Notes under the pieces: model-generated
Database searches by the model: none
Seen by the model: only the letters and a program-made list of their open reading frames with translations
What the model was told of the DNA's origin: nothing
In this document: piece by piece, positions 49,091-59,917 of the stretch
How the letters are laid out: every line of letters starts with the position of its first letter
Position numbering within the stretch: position 1 is the stretch's first letter
Program-made: the position numbers and the translations under genes
NCBI GenBank assembly: GCA_033964015.1
Contig: CM066913.1
Coordinates: 8,116,953 to 8,180,952, forward strand
Direction of reading: 5' to 3'
Length of the DNA stretch: 64,000 bases
Source of the DNA: Scolanthus callimorphus
Lineage: Eukaryota; Cnidaria; Anthozoa; Actiniaria; Edwardsiidae

Positions 49091-51010
49091 ATTCCAGTTG
49101 ATTTATACATACAATATATTGTATTTTGAACTTTAATAGTATATAACTAATTCCATTGTTTGTTTGTTTTTTTCAATTTTTAAAAACGTCTTGGCGATAT
49201 TTGACGAAAAAACACACTAAAGAATACTATTTATTTTGTTTCTACCTGAAAAGCTTGAGTAAATCCGTTTTTTCGTCCAGTGACAGTTTCACGGGAGTGG
49301 AAACCTTTTGTTTTGAAGGTTTCCTTCGAGGTTTAATTCCTTCAATTATTACTGCACATCTGCTTTTCAAAACAGAAAAGCAACATTTTGCATTATAACA
49401 CTGATCCTGGTGCCTAACGTTTGGATTGATGTATGTGTTGCAGGTTGAAATGAATGTCAGTTAGAAATGATTTTGAAGTGGCGTATTACAAGTAAGCATT
49501 GGTTAGGGTTTTTTTTAATGGGGTTTGCACATTTAGTTTCCTACAACATATGCAGAGTTTGCGCACATTTCATCGAATGTGAGCTAATGTGTATCCAAAG
49601 GCCTACACCTGCCTCCGAAATCGCTGCATTAAAACGCCTAACAATGCGCCTAAAATGCCCCCAATATAGCATAAAGTTACTTTAACATTATCAAGGGTAC
49701 GTATTATAAAAACTCTTTCAAACCTATTCTTGAATTCCTCTGAAATAATGCTCTAAGATCTCTATTAAGCAGGCTCGTAACATTGTGTATGTGCTCAGAG
49801 ATCAAAGTCCTAATTATGTTCAGGATCAGGGCTCAGAGGAGAGGGCTCAGGGATCAGAAGGGTAGGAGTGGGGATCAATAGCTGTTTCACGTCCGGATCA
49901 GAGATCAGACTTTGCAATGAGAACAGGGATAAAAATTAAGGCAACAAATTGGACTCAGGGATCAAAATTACTGCCAAAAATAAGGGATCTGTGTGACCCA
50001 AATATCCCATGTTAACGAGCCTGATTAAAGGTTGTTTAAAGTTGCCTCGAAACGTTTCTCTTCTGTCTCCCTCCACTTCAAGTTTTATCCAAGAGCTTGC
50101 TTACTATAATGCCCTTAATTGCAAGAATAAAGTATACCCAGATGGCGTACAAAGCGCTTACTCTGCCATGGCAGGGACCAATGTCAATATTCATGTTACT
50201 GTGCGACTACGTCAACCGGGCCATCCCGTAAACGTTTGTCATTTCGAGATTCAAACCATCAAACTCATACATTTTCCTTTTGTGGTTTACACCAGAACGC
50301 AAGCGCAGATGCAAACACAAGGATATCAAACTCATACATTTTCCTTTTGTGGTTCACACTAGAACACAAGCGCAAGTAAATCGAGACATTGCGTTCCCTT
50401 GCGATTGCGCCTGTGCTTGCGTCAAGTGTGAATCAAGTGAACGCATGCGGTAAGCAACTAATCAATGTTGATGTTAGGCTTGCGCTTGCGTCATTATAAT
50501 TCACACTTGCCTTGCGCTTGCATCCTGCGCTTGCGTCGCTATAATATGATAATAACAAGATATTTATTACTTGTTATGCGCATTTTTAGCATGTGAACAG
50601 GCCCGTAGCCAGCATGAGGCGAGCGAGGCACTCGCCTCGGTAAAAAATTGTGTTACCACCGTATGCATTGCTACGCGACCTCAAAATTCACTGTTGCGAT
50701 TGGCTATTTTACGCAAGAAAATTGTAAAGCCAATTTTCTTGAACCAGAAAGTTTAACATTCGGAAACCAAACGATAACTTAAAACCATTTTCGTTGATTC
50801 GCAAGCAATGCTTCATAATTGGAAGAATATTGTATAACGATTTTTTTTCTGGAAATCTTGCTCACTTTGCCTCGGTAACGATTTTTGTCTGGCTACGGGC
50901 CTGGTGAATATGATCAAATGTGCATTATATGAATATTAAAATACAATTCCTAATATAAAAAGATTAAATATATTTACATATGCATCACAATAAAAAGTAT
51001 GATTCACACT

Positions 51011-51142
51011 TGCCTTGCGCTTGCGTCCTGCGCTTGCGTCCTGCGCTTGCGTCCTGCGCTTGCGTCCTGCGCTTGCGTCCTGCGCTTGCGTCCTGCGCTT
51101 GCGTCCTGCGCTTGCGTCCTGCGCTTGCGTCCTGCGCTTGCG
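51011..51142 (+). repeat. 13-bp minisatellite TCCTGCGCTTGCG
   Basis: About ten nearly perfect 13-bp copies in tandem. The unit also occurs singly in the element-like segment at 50,495-50,540 (TTGCATCCTGCGCTTGCGTC), from which it probably expanded. Because 13 is not a multiple of three, every frame is open for a 13-residue repeat; I do not treat these frames as genes. Confidence 0.9.
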
Positions 51143-51794
51143 TTCCAGGGAGAACCAGCCTTAAGTGAACTTAGGCTGCAACGAAAGAAACAGACCAAAC
51201 CAAACGCAAAAAAGCGAATGAAACAGAACACTCAGACGATTGAACAAAAGCATACAATGCTAACCTTTTTGTGTAGACTGCAGGGTACGCTCGTGATAGT
51301 AGAACCAAACGAGATCAGTGTACCAGCTGCGATATGGAACCTTCCTGCGCTTGACCCCAGATACGATACCTATTGTACTTACCTCAGACGCTGGGATATT
51401 ATTGTATAAGACATAACGCAATGGGCAATTCAACAATGCTGACTGATCTTCTGCGCGTAAGCGGGCTATCAATTGATCGATTGATAAACCTAATTTCAGT
51501 AGCGTAGCGAGCGAGCTCTCCGATTCATTTACATTTCTTTTATCTTTTTACATCTGTTTTATTTAACATTGCAAAACATTCGTTTGGCGGGGAGGTATGG
51601 GTGACTCAAACTCAAAACGCGCGCCAATACTTTGTAGTCGGATGTCGCTTCCATCCACAACAGGAGACCTTTCATCTTTGCACAAATCTGCACTCTACAA
51701 AAAGGAATGAAGCACTCTCCTTTTTGCGTGCAAAGTCAAGACTCAATGCGAACTAATGTTTATTTATAGTCCAGTTGCACACTAAATAAGCCCT

Positions 51795-52020
51795 CATTGA
51801 TCATGCAACCTCATGCGACCCCGGCTCGTGCAACCCTTGATTATGCAACCCTCGTACAAACTTGGTCATGCAACCTCGTGCAACCTTGTTCGTGCAACCT
51901 TGATCGTGCAACCTTGTACAACCTTTATCATGCAACCTAATGCAAACCTCGCGCAACCTTGATCATGCGACCCGTCTCGTGCAACCTTGATTATGCAACC
52001 TCATGCAACCCTCGTGTAAT
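51795..52020 (+). repeat. Degenerate GCAACCT(T)-rich tandem repeat
   Basis: Repeats of the type TGCAACCTTGATCATGCAAC / CTCGTGCAACC, spaced roughly 10-25 bp, cover the interval. No coding role seen. Confidence 0.7.
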
Positions 52021-52240
52021 CTTTCTGATTATAATTTAAAAGCGGACTCCACAGGAAGCCCACATATCAGGTTTTATGACAATTCGCAAATTGCAAGTGA
52101 AAAGAAATCCCCTTTCTTATTAGTCGTTAGTAGACTATAGACTGACTATAGACTTAGTATACATGTACACTGACATATGAACAACACATGAATTTAATGC
52201 ATGTTTTTACGTGATTCTGTGTCTGAATGGGATGACTGTT

Positions 52241-54742
52241 TTATAAGCTCTTGTTCGTTATACAAACCCTTTGAGGTGGTGGAGTTGGAGGAGGGATTGG
52301 CGCTGAAAAAAAATACACTTCAAATAAAATATTTTTAACAAAAGGTAATAAATTTCAACTTTACAAAAATTCCAGGCCTTGTATAATTTTAGGATGAACA
52401 CCCCCTCATCCTCATACCCCACCCCTATTCACTGGCGAGAATAATACGGATAAAGGGAGATGTAAATAATTCAGTAGAAACCCTGACTTACGGACACAGC
52501 GCAGATCACAGCCATCTTTGCAACACTTGAAACCCAGTCCAGGGTTCGCCTTTGCACACTCGTTATCATTATCGCACTCGTTATCAGGCTCCAGAGGACA
52601 CTCGGCGGCCGGTCGGAAGCTCGGACACGTGCCCGGCACTACTAGGCCTGCAGGTGAGAACAAAATGATCAAGTGTTCGAATCTGGATCGGATGCGTAAT
52701 ATGCACGGCATGAGCGTAATGGAACGCATGATCATTGCTGATTCCATCTGCTCTGTGTTTTGAAACTACACGGGAGCTCTTGATGCGCAGAGCTAGGACT
52801 TTATTCTAAATGAAGAATTTAGAAATGAAAAAAAGATCCAAGAATCATCACTGAGTGTAAGAACCTAGCCTGAATTTCAGCCTTTTTTCTTCCTACACTC
52901 CGAACGTCCGCAACGTTCGGAGTGTAGGAAGAAAAGACGGCTGAAATTCAGGCTAGTAAGAACCTTGTATTGTATTGTTTAGTAATTGTAAATTTTCATA
53001 TTGTTTGAGTGTTTTCTTTCCGTAGAGCTAAAAACAGAACTACCAGCAGTTGTTGTATTTCACGTATGCCTACAATTTGGTTTTAACTGCCTGCAGGCAC
53101 AGACCTTTACAATTTTGTGCGGACCTTGTATTTTCATTAGTAGTATTTCGTTTAAAATCTTAAATTTTACAAATACTTACTGGTTATCAATTTTTTTTTT
53201 ATGAAATAAAGACGAACATTTCACTCGAATTTTATTTTTGCATACAACGAGCCATTATCCTATAGATATTACAAACTCAGTCAAATGCTACGCTTGTAGG
53301 AAATCCAGTAAATACAGGTCTGTATTTCAGAGGAAATGCTTGTCTCTGGTTGCACAGTGTCTAATATTTACTGATAATGCACTGCGCTGTACTTCCTGTA
53401 TGCATTTCTAAGCTTGGCCTGCAACTTTGCAATCCTGCATACGCCCCTGACTGCAAGTCTCTGTTCAATTTTATGGCGAAGTGTTTCAAAAAGCAATCAC
53501 GTCTGAAGCTGACGGGGAACCTAATATGGGAGTCTTACTCTTAGTAACTGGACTCTTGGAAATACAAAATCATGATGCACTATCCACATGAATATTTATT
53601 TTCCGCTCTCCCAATCTTCTAATAATTCTGAAGGCGTGCATGACCCGGGATGATCAACACCCATATTGAGCTCTGCCGGGGATTAAATCCAAGACCCAAT
53701 GAACTTGGCGCGTACTTCGGGAGAAAAACAGCGGCTGGCACTCTGTGATTGGTCAAACATCTGTCTGTAGCTGCGAAGGGAGCTACGTCAGGGCAGCACA
53801 AATACCCACGCCTTCGACACAGTGAATTCCATATTGCATTAAGCAGCACGTATCTCACATAAGTACAAAGAGTAGCCGAGATAATCCGAGCAAAATGTAT
53901 CTCGATTCCTTTTGTTTATTATATTTTGCATTTCCAATCTCAACATGGAACATTTTATCTCAGAAAAGAACTTGCTTTGACGTCTATCAGACTTGAGATC
54001 TTAGCCAGAGTTCGTCGCTTTTCACCAATTGCCCTGGATGCACTCAAAACAAAATGTTCAGCCTGCCCGTTAGCAAAATAACCAAAAGTATTTAGGGCAC
54101 TGAAAGGACAGTTTTTCAGATTCCCAAAATTATAGGGATCATTCCTTGGGAGCAGAGCTTTCTTTCTTTTGTACATCGCGCTGTATAATCAGCTAACAAA
54201 GTTGTTGGCGTGTCTGGTAATTCGGGTGGTGGTTTTGTTTTGTTTCGAGGCGTAGAACAACAAAAGCACACGAAATACCAGACACGCGAGCAACTTTGCT
54301 AGCTTATAAAAGTATGACAGAAAAACAACCCTGCTCGCCTGGTGTAGGGATTATAATCAGAACATGCTGCCCAGAAAATTGTGCGAAAATTATGGCTACC
54401 TTTTTAAGAGAGTTGCCAAAAATTGGGCTAACTTTTTTGCGCAACTGGAAAATCTTAGATTTAGGAGACCTAGTACAGTGCAAACATCTGAGCTAGAGAA
54501 ATCTCAAAATGAAAATCTGAGCTTCTGTGAGCTTTCTAATGCCATATTCAACTGCATGGTTTCCTTCCGGCCGCTGGCACCCAGATATTGATTTTATTCA
54601 ACTATTTAACAAGCACGGCGTGCTTAATTTAATTCAGTCATGCATAAAACAAAAATCCTTAGTTCTACGTACCTTGCACTATGCTGCATACGCAAATGCA
54701 GAGAAACGACACTAACAGCACAATCCTAGGTAGATAGGCCAT
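52241..54742 (-). CDS. Secreted WAP four-disulfide-core peptide (95 aa)
   Basis: WAP domains are small secreted protease-inhibitor or antimicrobial folds. Three minus-strand exons join in phase: 54,742-54,673, 52,647-52,492 and 52,302-52,241. Exon 1 encodes a signal peptide (MAYLPRIVLLVSFLCICVC). Exon 2 encodes one WAP domain with all eight cysteines (CPSFRPAAEC, NECDNDNEC, FKCC, GCDLRC). Exon 3 adds a Pro-rich tail (PPIPPPTPPPQRVC) and the stop. Donors are GTACGT and GTAAGT; acceptors are CTGCAG and TTTCAG. The odd ninth Cys in the tail is unpaired. Intron 1 (about 2 kb) carries palindromic elements. Whether it inhibits proteases, acts in mucus or in skeleton matrix cannot be told. Confidence 0.8.
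52865..52962. repeat. Near-perfect palindrome in WAP-gene intron 1
   Basis: TAGCCTGAATTTCAGCC at the left pairs with GGCTGAAATTCAGGCTA at the right, continued inward by CTTCCTACACTCCGAACGTC / AACGTTCGGAGTGTAGGAAG; the total is about 95 bp with only a short centre. Confidence 0.8.
53000..54672. other. WAP-gene intron 1 remainder
   Basis: I see no gene here. A foldback segment lies at about 54,185-54,310 (GCTAACAAAGTTG...GTGTCTGGTA pairs with TACCAGACACGCGAGCAACT). Other open frames are short and without motifs. Confidence 0.4.
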
Positions 54743-55007
54743 TATGATACAGACCAGTCTCGACTCTCTAAAGCCAGGGTCCCTTGTCGAGTGCTTGACT
54801 GTATGGAGTGCGCCCTAGATTTATACCGCCGACAACAGTAGACGCGTTAACAATAAGCTGCGGGCAATATACCGTTATCAGATTTCAACGACAATCGTGC
54901 GTGATTTATGGTCTAACTCGATGTTACGCCCCTTCACTCAATCTTCCTCGTCGCTCGTTTTATCTTGTTAAACGGGAATAGGAGTGGTCTCGAGCCATCT
55001 CCCAAGG

Positions 55008-55238
55008 CTTACTGCAGTTTTCATAATTCTGTAAACTCTACGCCAACAAACAATACGCAGTTTGGCTCAATCCATCAATCAGACGTCGAGTGAACAGCTC
55101 TGGTTATTTGACACTGTCTTTGAGAGGTTTTATGAACCAAATTTTCCATGCGCCATAAAATGCAAACGGAAGCAAAAACAAAGTTTGGCGTTCGGAATTT
55201 AGTGGGAGTTCACAGAATAGTGAAAATCGCAGTAACTA
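55008..55238. mobile_element. TIR element related to 56,764-57,069
   Basis: It begins GCTTACTGCAGTTTTCATAA and ends with the inverted GTGAAAATCGCAGTAAC; AACTCTACGCCAA / TTTGGCGTT pair inside. The left end is the same as that of the larger palindromic element at 56.8 kb (TTACTGCGGTTTTCATAATT). Confidence 0.55.
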
Positions 55239-55526
55239 AAGTTGAAAAGGGCAATGATATTTGAAGTCATGTGAAGTGTTATCTTTTAAGAGCTACTTTT
55301 AAAATGCAAGTTTAGAATTTCCCATTGTATGTTGAACTAATGCGTCGGCGATGTTTCTCAAACCATTGTTTACTTTTCCTGCCTGACGTTGTTGAGACAC
55401 AAGCGCGCTGGTGAGAATAAACGCTGCGGTTGTGATCCCATTGAATTTCCCGCCTTTGCGATAACACGCAGACTTCAACCACAAGGTAGAGACTTTGGCG
55501 AAGAACCAAATGGGTACAGAACAACA

Positions 55527-55658
55527 ATGTCGCTATGCTCTTCAAAACCGTACAGAGCTGTCAATTCCGATGCGATCTGTTTACCGTTTTTCGCCGATAG
55601 TAAAAATTCCCAGTCGCCAGAAGAAAAGCCGAATCACTCATCCTTGTCCTACTCAAAG
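55527..55658 (+). CDS. Possible first coding exon, unidentified
   Basis: An ATG-led 44-codon stretch (starts MSLCSSKPYRAVNSDAIC) ends at AAG|GTAATTCG, a plausible splice donor. It is Ser/Pro/Lys-rich toward its end. I cannot find a following exon or name a family; it may be a chance frame. Confidence 0.2.
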
Positions 55659-56289
55659 GTAATTCGACATATCGCTTTCTTTGTACAAACACTATGTCAC
55701 GTTTTATCCATTACTATTTTGATGAAGATGGATGTATTTGAAAAGAAAGAAACATTTTAGTCAGAAGCGGTATCCCAGCTCTGACACCATTCTGCAATTC
55801 CCTTTTGAAAGAGCGTGAGAAGCGAACCAGCACCTCACAAATACTTAGTTAAAGACTACATAAAAAACTGGTAAGCTAAACTAAAAGTTTCATATTTCTC
55901 GTGACTGTTTTATCGTAAAGTAAATGAGATAATTAAGTGGTTTAAATAACGCAAAGAAAATGTTGAATAAGCGAAGGAAAAATCCTTTTACCATTGACAT
56001 TAGAACAAACAGGGGAAATCAACGATGAACAATTTTTTTTTTCAAAAAGTGATTTTGTGCTGAGTGTGAATTTTACTCATTTTTTTTGCAAGGACAAATA
56101 GAATCAGTGCTGTATTTTTTGCAGTACTACCGTAAATTCCTTGAATGTAGACAGTGTCAAAATATATGCGAGAAACAAACCTTTTGTTAATGTAAACACA
56201 AACATATGTTTGAGTTACATTATCATTATTTATAGCTTTCTTTGTCATGAACGGCAAAGTGATAACGAATCCATATTGGAAAATGATTC

Positions 56290-56405
56290 ATTATATTGTC
56301 TTGACCATTATCGTTTTCGTTCTCGTTATCATTATAATCGTTTGCGTTATAGTTTTCGTTATCATTATCATTCATTTTCGTTATCATAATCGTCATAAGC
56401 ATTGT
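56290..56405 (+). repeat. GTTATCATTATC-type microsatellite
   Basis: Imperfect hexamer-like repeats of CGTTATC / ATTATC / CGTTTTC. The strings of Ile/Val/Asn/Asp in open frames here come from the repeat. Confidence 0.8.
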
Positions 56406-56763
56406 CAATTATCTTCTTATTATTATATCATCCATTAAGGCAAGGCTGGAAAAAGTTTGGGCAAGGAGGAGGTTTACTGGGTAAAAGTCTTGGGAAAATG
56501 TTTTGGGGAGAAAAATATACTGTTAGCGAGAAGTTTCCCTGTTCCTGATTCTTTCACATAATTCAGTAGAAAGTTTGATTTTGTTTCTCCTGGGGTAGAT
56601 AATCCTTTTCCTTGCTGGCTGGGCGGAAAAATTGGAAAAAATTGGAGCTGGACTCTCTTGGAAAATATCGCTGACTCAAGGTGCCTGCTTGAGGATGTTT
56701 CCCCAGCACTTTTGAAACACGATTTCACAAAACAGAAATACCTGCAAGTAACGTAGAAGCAGT

Positions 56764-57069
56764 TTACTGCGGTTTTCATAATTCTGCGAACTCTCGCTAA
56801 CGATTTCCAACCGTCAAACCGCCTTCTGGCTTCCGTCAATCAAACTCCCGAGTCTTTTCGTCGTTACTCTTTGTGCTTTTTGATTGGCCAACACGTAACG
56901 TTGCTGTCGCGACAGGAAGCCATTTTAGCACTGCTTAGGCGCTGGCCAATCAAAAAGCACAAAGAGTAACGACGAAAAGACTCGGGAGTTTGATTGACGG
57001 AAGCCAGAAGGCGGTTTTACGGTTGGAAATCAATAGCGAGAGTTCGCAGAATTACGAAAACCGCAGTAA
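56764..57069. mobile_element. Long palindromic (foldback) TIR element
   Basis: Almost the entire 306 bp is an inverted repeat: TTACTGCGGTTTTCATAATT at the left and the inverted copy at the right, then CGTCAATCAAACTCCCGAGT, CTTTTCGTCGTTACTCTTTG and TGCTTTTTGATTGGCCAA with their complements. The centre has CGCGACAGGAAGCCATTTTA. No coding capacity. Confidence 0.8.
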
Positions 57070-57283
57070 GTGCATTTTGTGTCCTTAATTATCATGTTCT
57101 CGTCATTAATCCCCTTGTTCCTCTTGAAGGTGTCACTTATCTGTACGCTAAAGTGTGTTTCACACGGGTTTGTGAAAGTCACTCCCTAAACTCTCTTCAC
57201 TGATGTTCAACTTATCCTCTAGGCCATTAGAAAAGAGAACTGTCTTTTGATCGATCAAGAGTGACGTCACTATCGCTCCTTAT

Positions 57284-58808
57284 ATGGACGTCGAGGACAG
57301 GACATTGATATTCATGACATGTATCGCGTGCTTCGTCACGCAAGTATTCGTCACGCAAGTATACTGCAAAGAGAATTGTCGCGCAGCATATTATGAACGT
57401 TTTCCCGGCTACAACTTAGAGAATCACTGGTTCATAAACCTGAACATGGTCACAGAGTGGACGTGTATGAAGGCATGTCTAGATCACGTGACGTGCTTCT
57501 CAGTCAATGTGCGGGGGTATGACGGAGGTATGATGTCATGCCAGCTGAATAATTCCAGCAGAGTGGCTCACCCGCGAGACTACATAGAGAGCCCAGGTTA
57601 TGAATATTGGGAGCTCACGGTAAGCAAAAATAATAGATATCGATTTTACCAGATTTTTTGAGCAATTGACCAAATCGACTAACGGTGTTTACATCTTGTT
57701 GCCACCCAGTTCAGATCATGTGATTTGGGTGGTTACAATTGTCAAATTGTTCTCACTCCACCGAGTGCACGAGTGTATGTACAGAACTAACAAAAGTATC
57801 CACCCAATGGAATTATCACATGATCTGAATTGGGTGGCAACAAGATGTAAACACCGTTAGCCGATTTGGTCTATTTTGACAAAAAATTGAAGGGGGCGTG
57901 ATATTTTTCTCATGTCGTTATGTCACAAGTGTGCATCAGGCACTAATAATAATAGTTTGGTGCGTTATTTTTCTAGAGGGGAGCAGGGGCTGAAAAATCC
58001 TGAAATAAATTGTTTGCATGAGAACAGCCAGCATTCTGATCATTCTAAGCCATATTTGTCTTCTTTTTTCCAGTTTTTCCCGTCTTCGAACTTGGATTCG
58101 GAAGAAACCTGTTTCAAGTCACGACAAGGTAGAGTGTATTTTAGTCCACTAACCATGTTCCTTCGTACGGAAAAAAGTCTAAGGAAAGAGTGAAGAGAAA
58201 TCTCGTAAAACCCGCTAAACAGCTAAGCAACCAGCAAGTGTCGAAGGTGGCGCAGCACTGATGAAAAACGGATAAATAACTAGAAACGTTTGAAGAAAAA
58301 AAATTATTGAGGAGACACCATCTTCAAAGTTTTTACGCAGCCAAAGATCATGATGCTTTGTCATTGCAGCGTTGCCAGATAAATGGTATCGTTACCAGTC
58401 TTCCGCGTATCAGTTCGTCCCTCGCCATAAGACCTGGGCCGAGTCTGAGCTACACTGCAAATCCCTTGGTGGTGACCTCGTGTCCACTAACTCGAAATCG
58501 GAAATGAAGTTCGTACTGGACGTCCTAGTTAAAGGTGCGTTTGTATTTCATTGTCCTTAGAGATAGTATACATCTCAACTCTTCCAGAGACGCCGCGAAG
58601 AATGTTTAAAACTTGTGCGCCTTTTGCGCACATAAACACATTGAATTATATCACTTTTTAGTATATACCAAATCAGTGAATAGTCATTTTCGCGCGCTCT
58701 GATTGGTTCCTGGAATAGTAGATATCAAACACTATTTACTGTTTTGAGAAAACTCTCAAAATGGCGGCTCGTCTCGTGCGCGATATTGCGTTTCTACTGA
58801 TTTGGTAT

Positions 58809-58840
<32 letters not shown>

Positions 58841-58841
58841 T

Positions 58842-58884
<43 letters not shown>

Positions 58885-59917
58885 TAAATACTGTGATAAT
58901 TATCTACTGAACTACGTTTTTCAAATATTAAACCCTGGCTAAAACTAGGACAAATGTAGCGTGTAACCTTGTAGCCGGACTGACATCTTTCCTACACGTT
59001 TCCCAATTTAGCTACGCAAGAAACATTGTTGTGCGCGACTTCTGGCGCGACAAATGTTGTAGCCGGGACACAAAAATGATAGGAGGCCGCGGCGCTGAGC
59101 CTTTCCTTTCCACAAACACGAGTGTGTTCCAGAATACCCACCGAAATACGCTTGAGTCTAGAGCAGATTTCGCATGACTGTGAAAAGTACCGCGACACCA
59201 GCCTCGTACCCGGATGATTCAATTTTAGCGCAAAGGTTTGTGGGATAGCTTGAATGACAGGGCGCGCAGAGAGTTATGGGATGTGCGCGCATGTCCCACA
59301 ATTCCTGATTGCGCGCCGGTATGTCTAGTACTCATTCCCAGTCCCTAAGGCTCCAAAACAATCAATTTCTTAGAGAAATCACCGCAAGAGAGAACGCAAA
59401 AAGTAAATAACGTCTGGGTACGAGACTACTGCGACACGGCGCGGCACCGTCGCGGTCCCGGCACAGAAACTGGCCTGCTGTAGATACGGAATTATGAAAT
59501 TGCGTTGTCACAGCACGGTCACGGTCGCGGCACGGTCACGGTCGCGGCGCGACACAACTTTGTACGGTCGCGGCACTTTTCGCAGTCATAGGCGAAATCT
59601 GCTCTATAACTTAACTGTAGGCTTTCCCTCAATCAACAGGTATGTCCTTTTCCGCCATTCCAGACACCCACAGTGCGATGTGGATTGGCCTTAATGACCT
59701 GATTAACGAGGGAAACATGGCGTGGTCCGATGGATCACCGGTGACCTTCACAAGTTGGCGAAAAGGAGAACCTAACAATTATCAATACAGCCCTGGCTCC
59801 TCTCTAGTCGGAGAGGACTGTGTGATTATGGAATTGGAAGGGAAATGGAATGATTACCCATGTGACATGAATTGCACTTTCATCTGTGAGAGAAACTTGA
59901 GAAATGGGAATAGCTGA
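57284..59917 (+). CDS. Secreted apple/PAN plus C-type lectin-domain protein
   Basis: A 277-aa protein from four exons in phase: 57,284-57,619; 58,074-58,128; 58,370-58,534; 59,640-59,917. Exon 1 encodes a hydrophobic N-terminus (LIFMTCIACFVTQVFV), probably a signal peptide, and a Cys-rich apple/PAN-like region (CRAAYYERFPG, TCMKACLDHVTCFSVNVRG). Exons 3-4 encode the lectin domain: YRYQSSAYQFV, TWAESELHCKSLGGDLVST, MWIGLNDLI, then the calcium/sugar motif EPN (KGEPNNYQY), EDC, WND (GKWNDYPC) and CTFICER. EPN with WND is the mannose-type calcium-binding pair, so sugar recognition is likely, as in coral lectins proposed to act in symbiont or microbe recognition. Splice sites follow GT/AG. Introns 1-3 carry TIR elements. 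Confidence 0.85.
57668..57871. mobile_element. TIR element in intron 1 of the lectin gene
   Basis: The left end GACCAAATCGACTAACGGTG and TTTACATCTTGTTGCCACCC pair with inverted copies at the right (GGGTGGCAACAAGATGTAAA, CACCGTTAGCCGATTTGGTC). About 75-bp arms, non-coding centre. Confidence 0.75.
58657..58890 (+). mobile_element. Two-palindrome MITE, related copy D (lectin intron 3)
   Basis: It begins TTTTAGTATATACCAAATCA, closes with TGATTTGGTATATACTAAAA near 58,800-58,818, then has ACAACTATCCCCC ... GGGGGATAGTTGT and ends TTAAATA. Same architecture as copies A-C. Confidence 0.65.
59160..59608. mobile_element. GC-rich TIR element (lectin intron 3)
   Basis: AGAGCAGATTTCGCATGACT at the left pairs with the inverted AGTCATAGGCGAAATCTGCT at the right. 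The interior holds GGTCACGGTCGCGGCACGGT direct repeats and is far richer in CG than surrounding sequence. It ends about 30 bp before the last lectin exon. Confidence 0.65.

Larger units (their letters stand above)
49091..52240. other. Non-coding interval rich in simple repeats
   Basis: No gene is supported. About 49,790-49,990 is GGATCAG/GGGATCA-rich. About 50,200-50,540 repeats TCAAACTCATACATTTTCCT and has CGCAAGCGCAAG / CTTGCGCTTGCG in both orientations, typical of a TIR element with such ends. The minisatellites at 51,011-51,142 and 51,795-52,020 have their own entries. Confidence 0.5.

Noticed and set aside
51011..51142. CRISPR array
   Set aside because: A continuous 13-bp tandem repeat with no spacers in a eukaryotic sequence; no array elsewhere in the window.
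50980..51409. Cys/Leu/Arg repeat proteins at 51.0-51.4 kb
   Set aside because: The 13-bp minisatellite is open in all frames; the residues follow from the repeat, not from selection for a protein.
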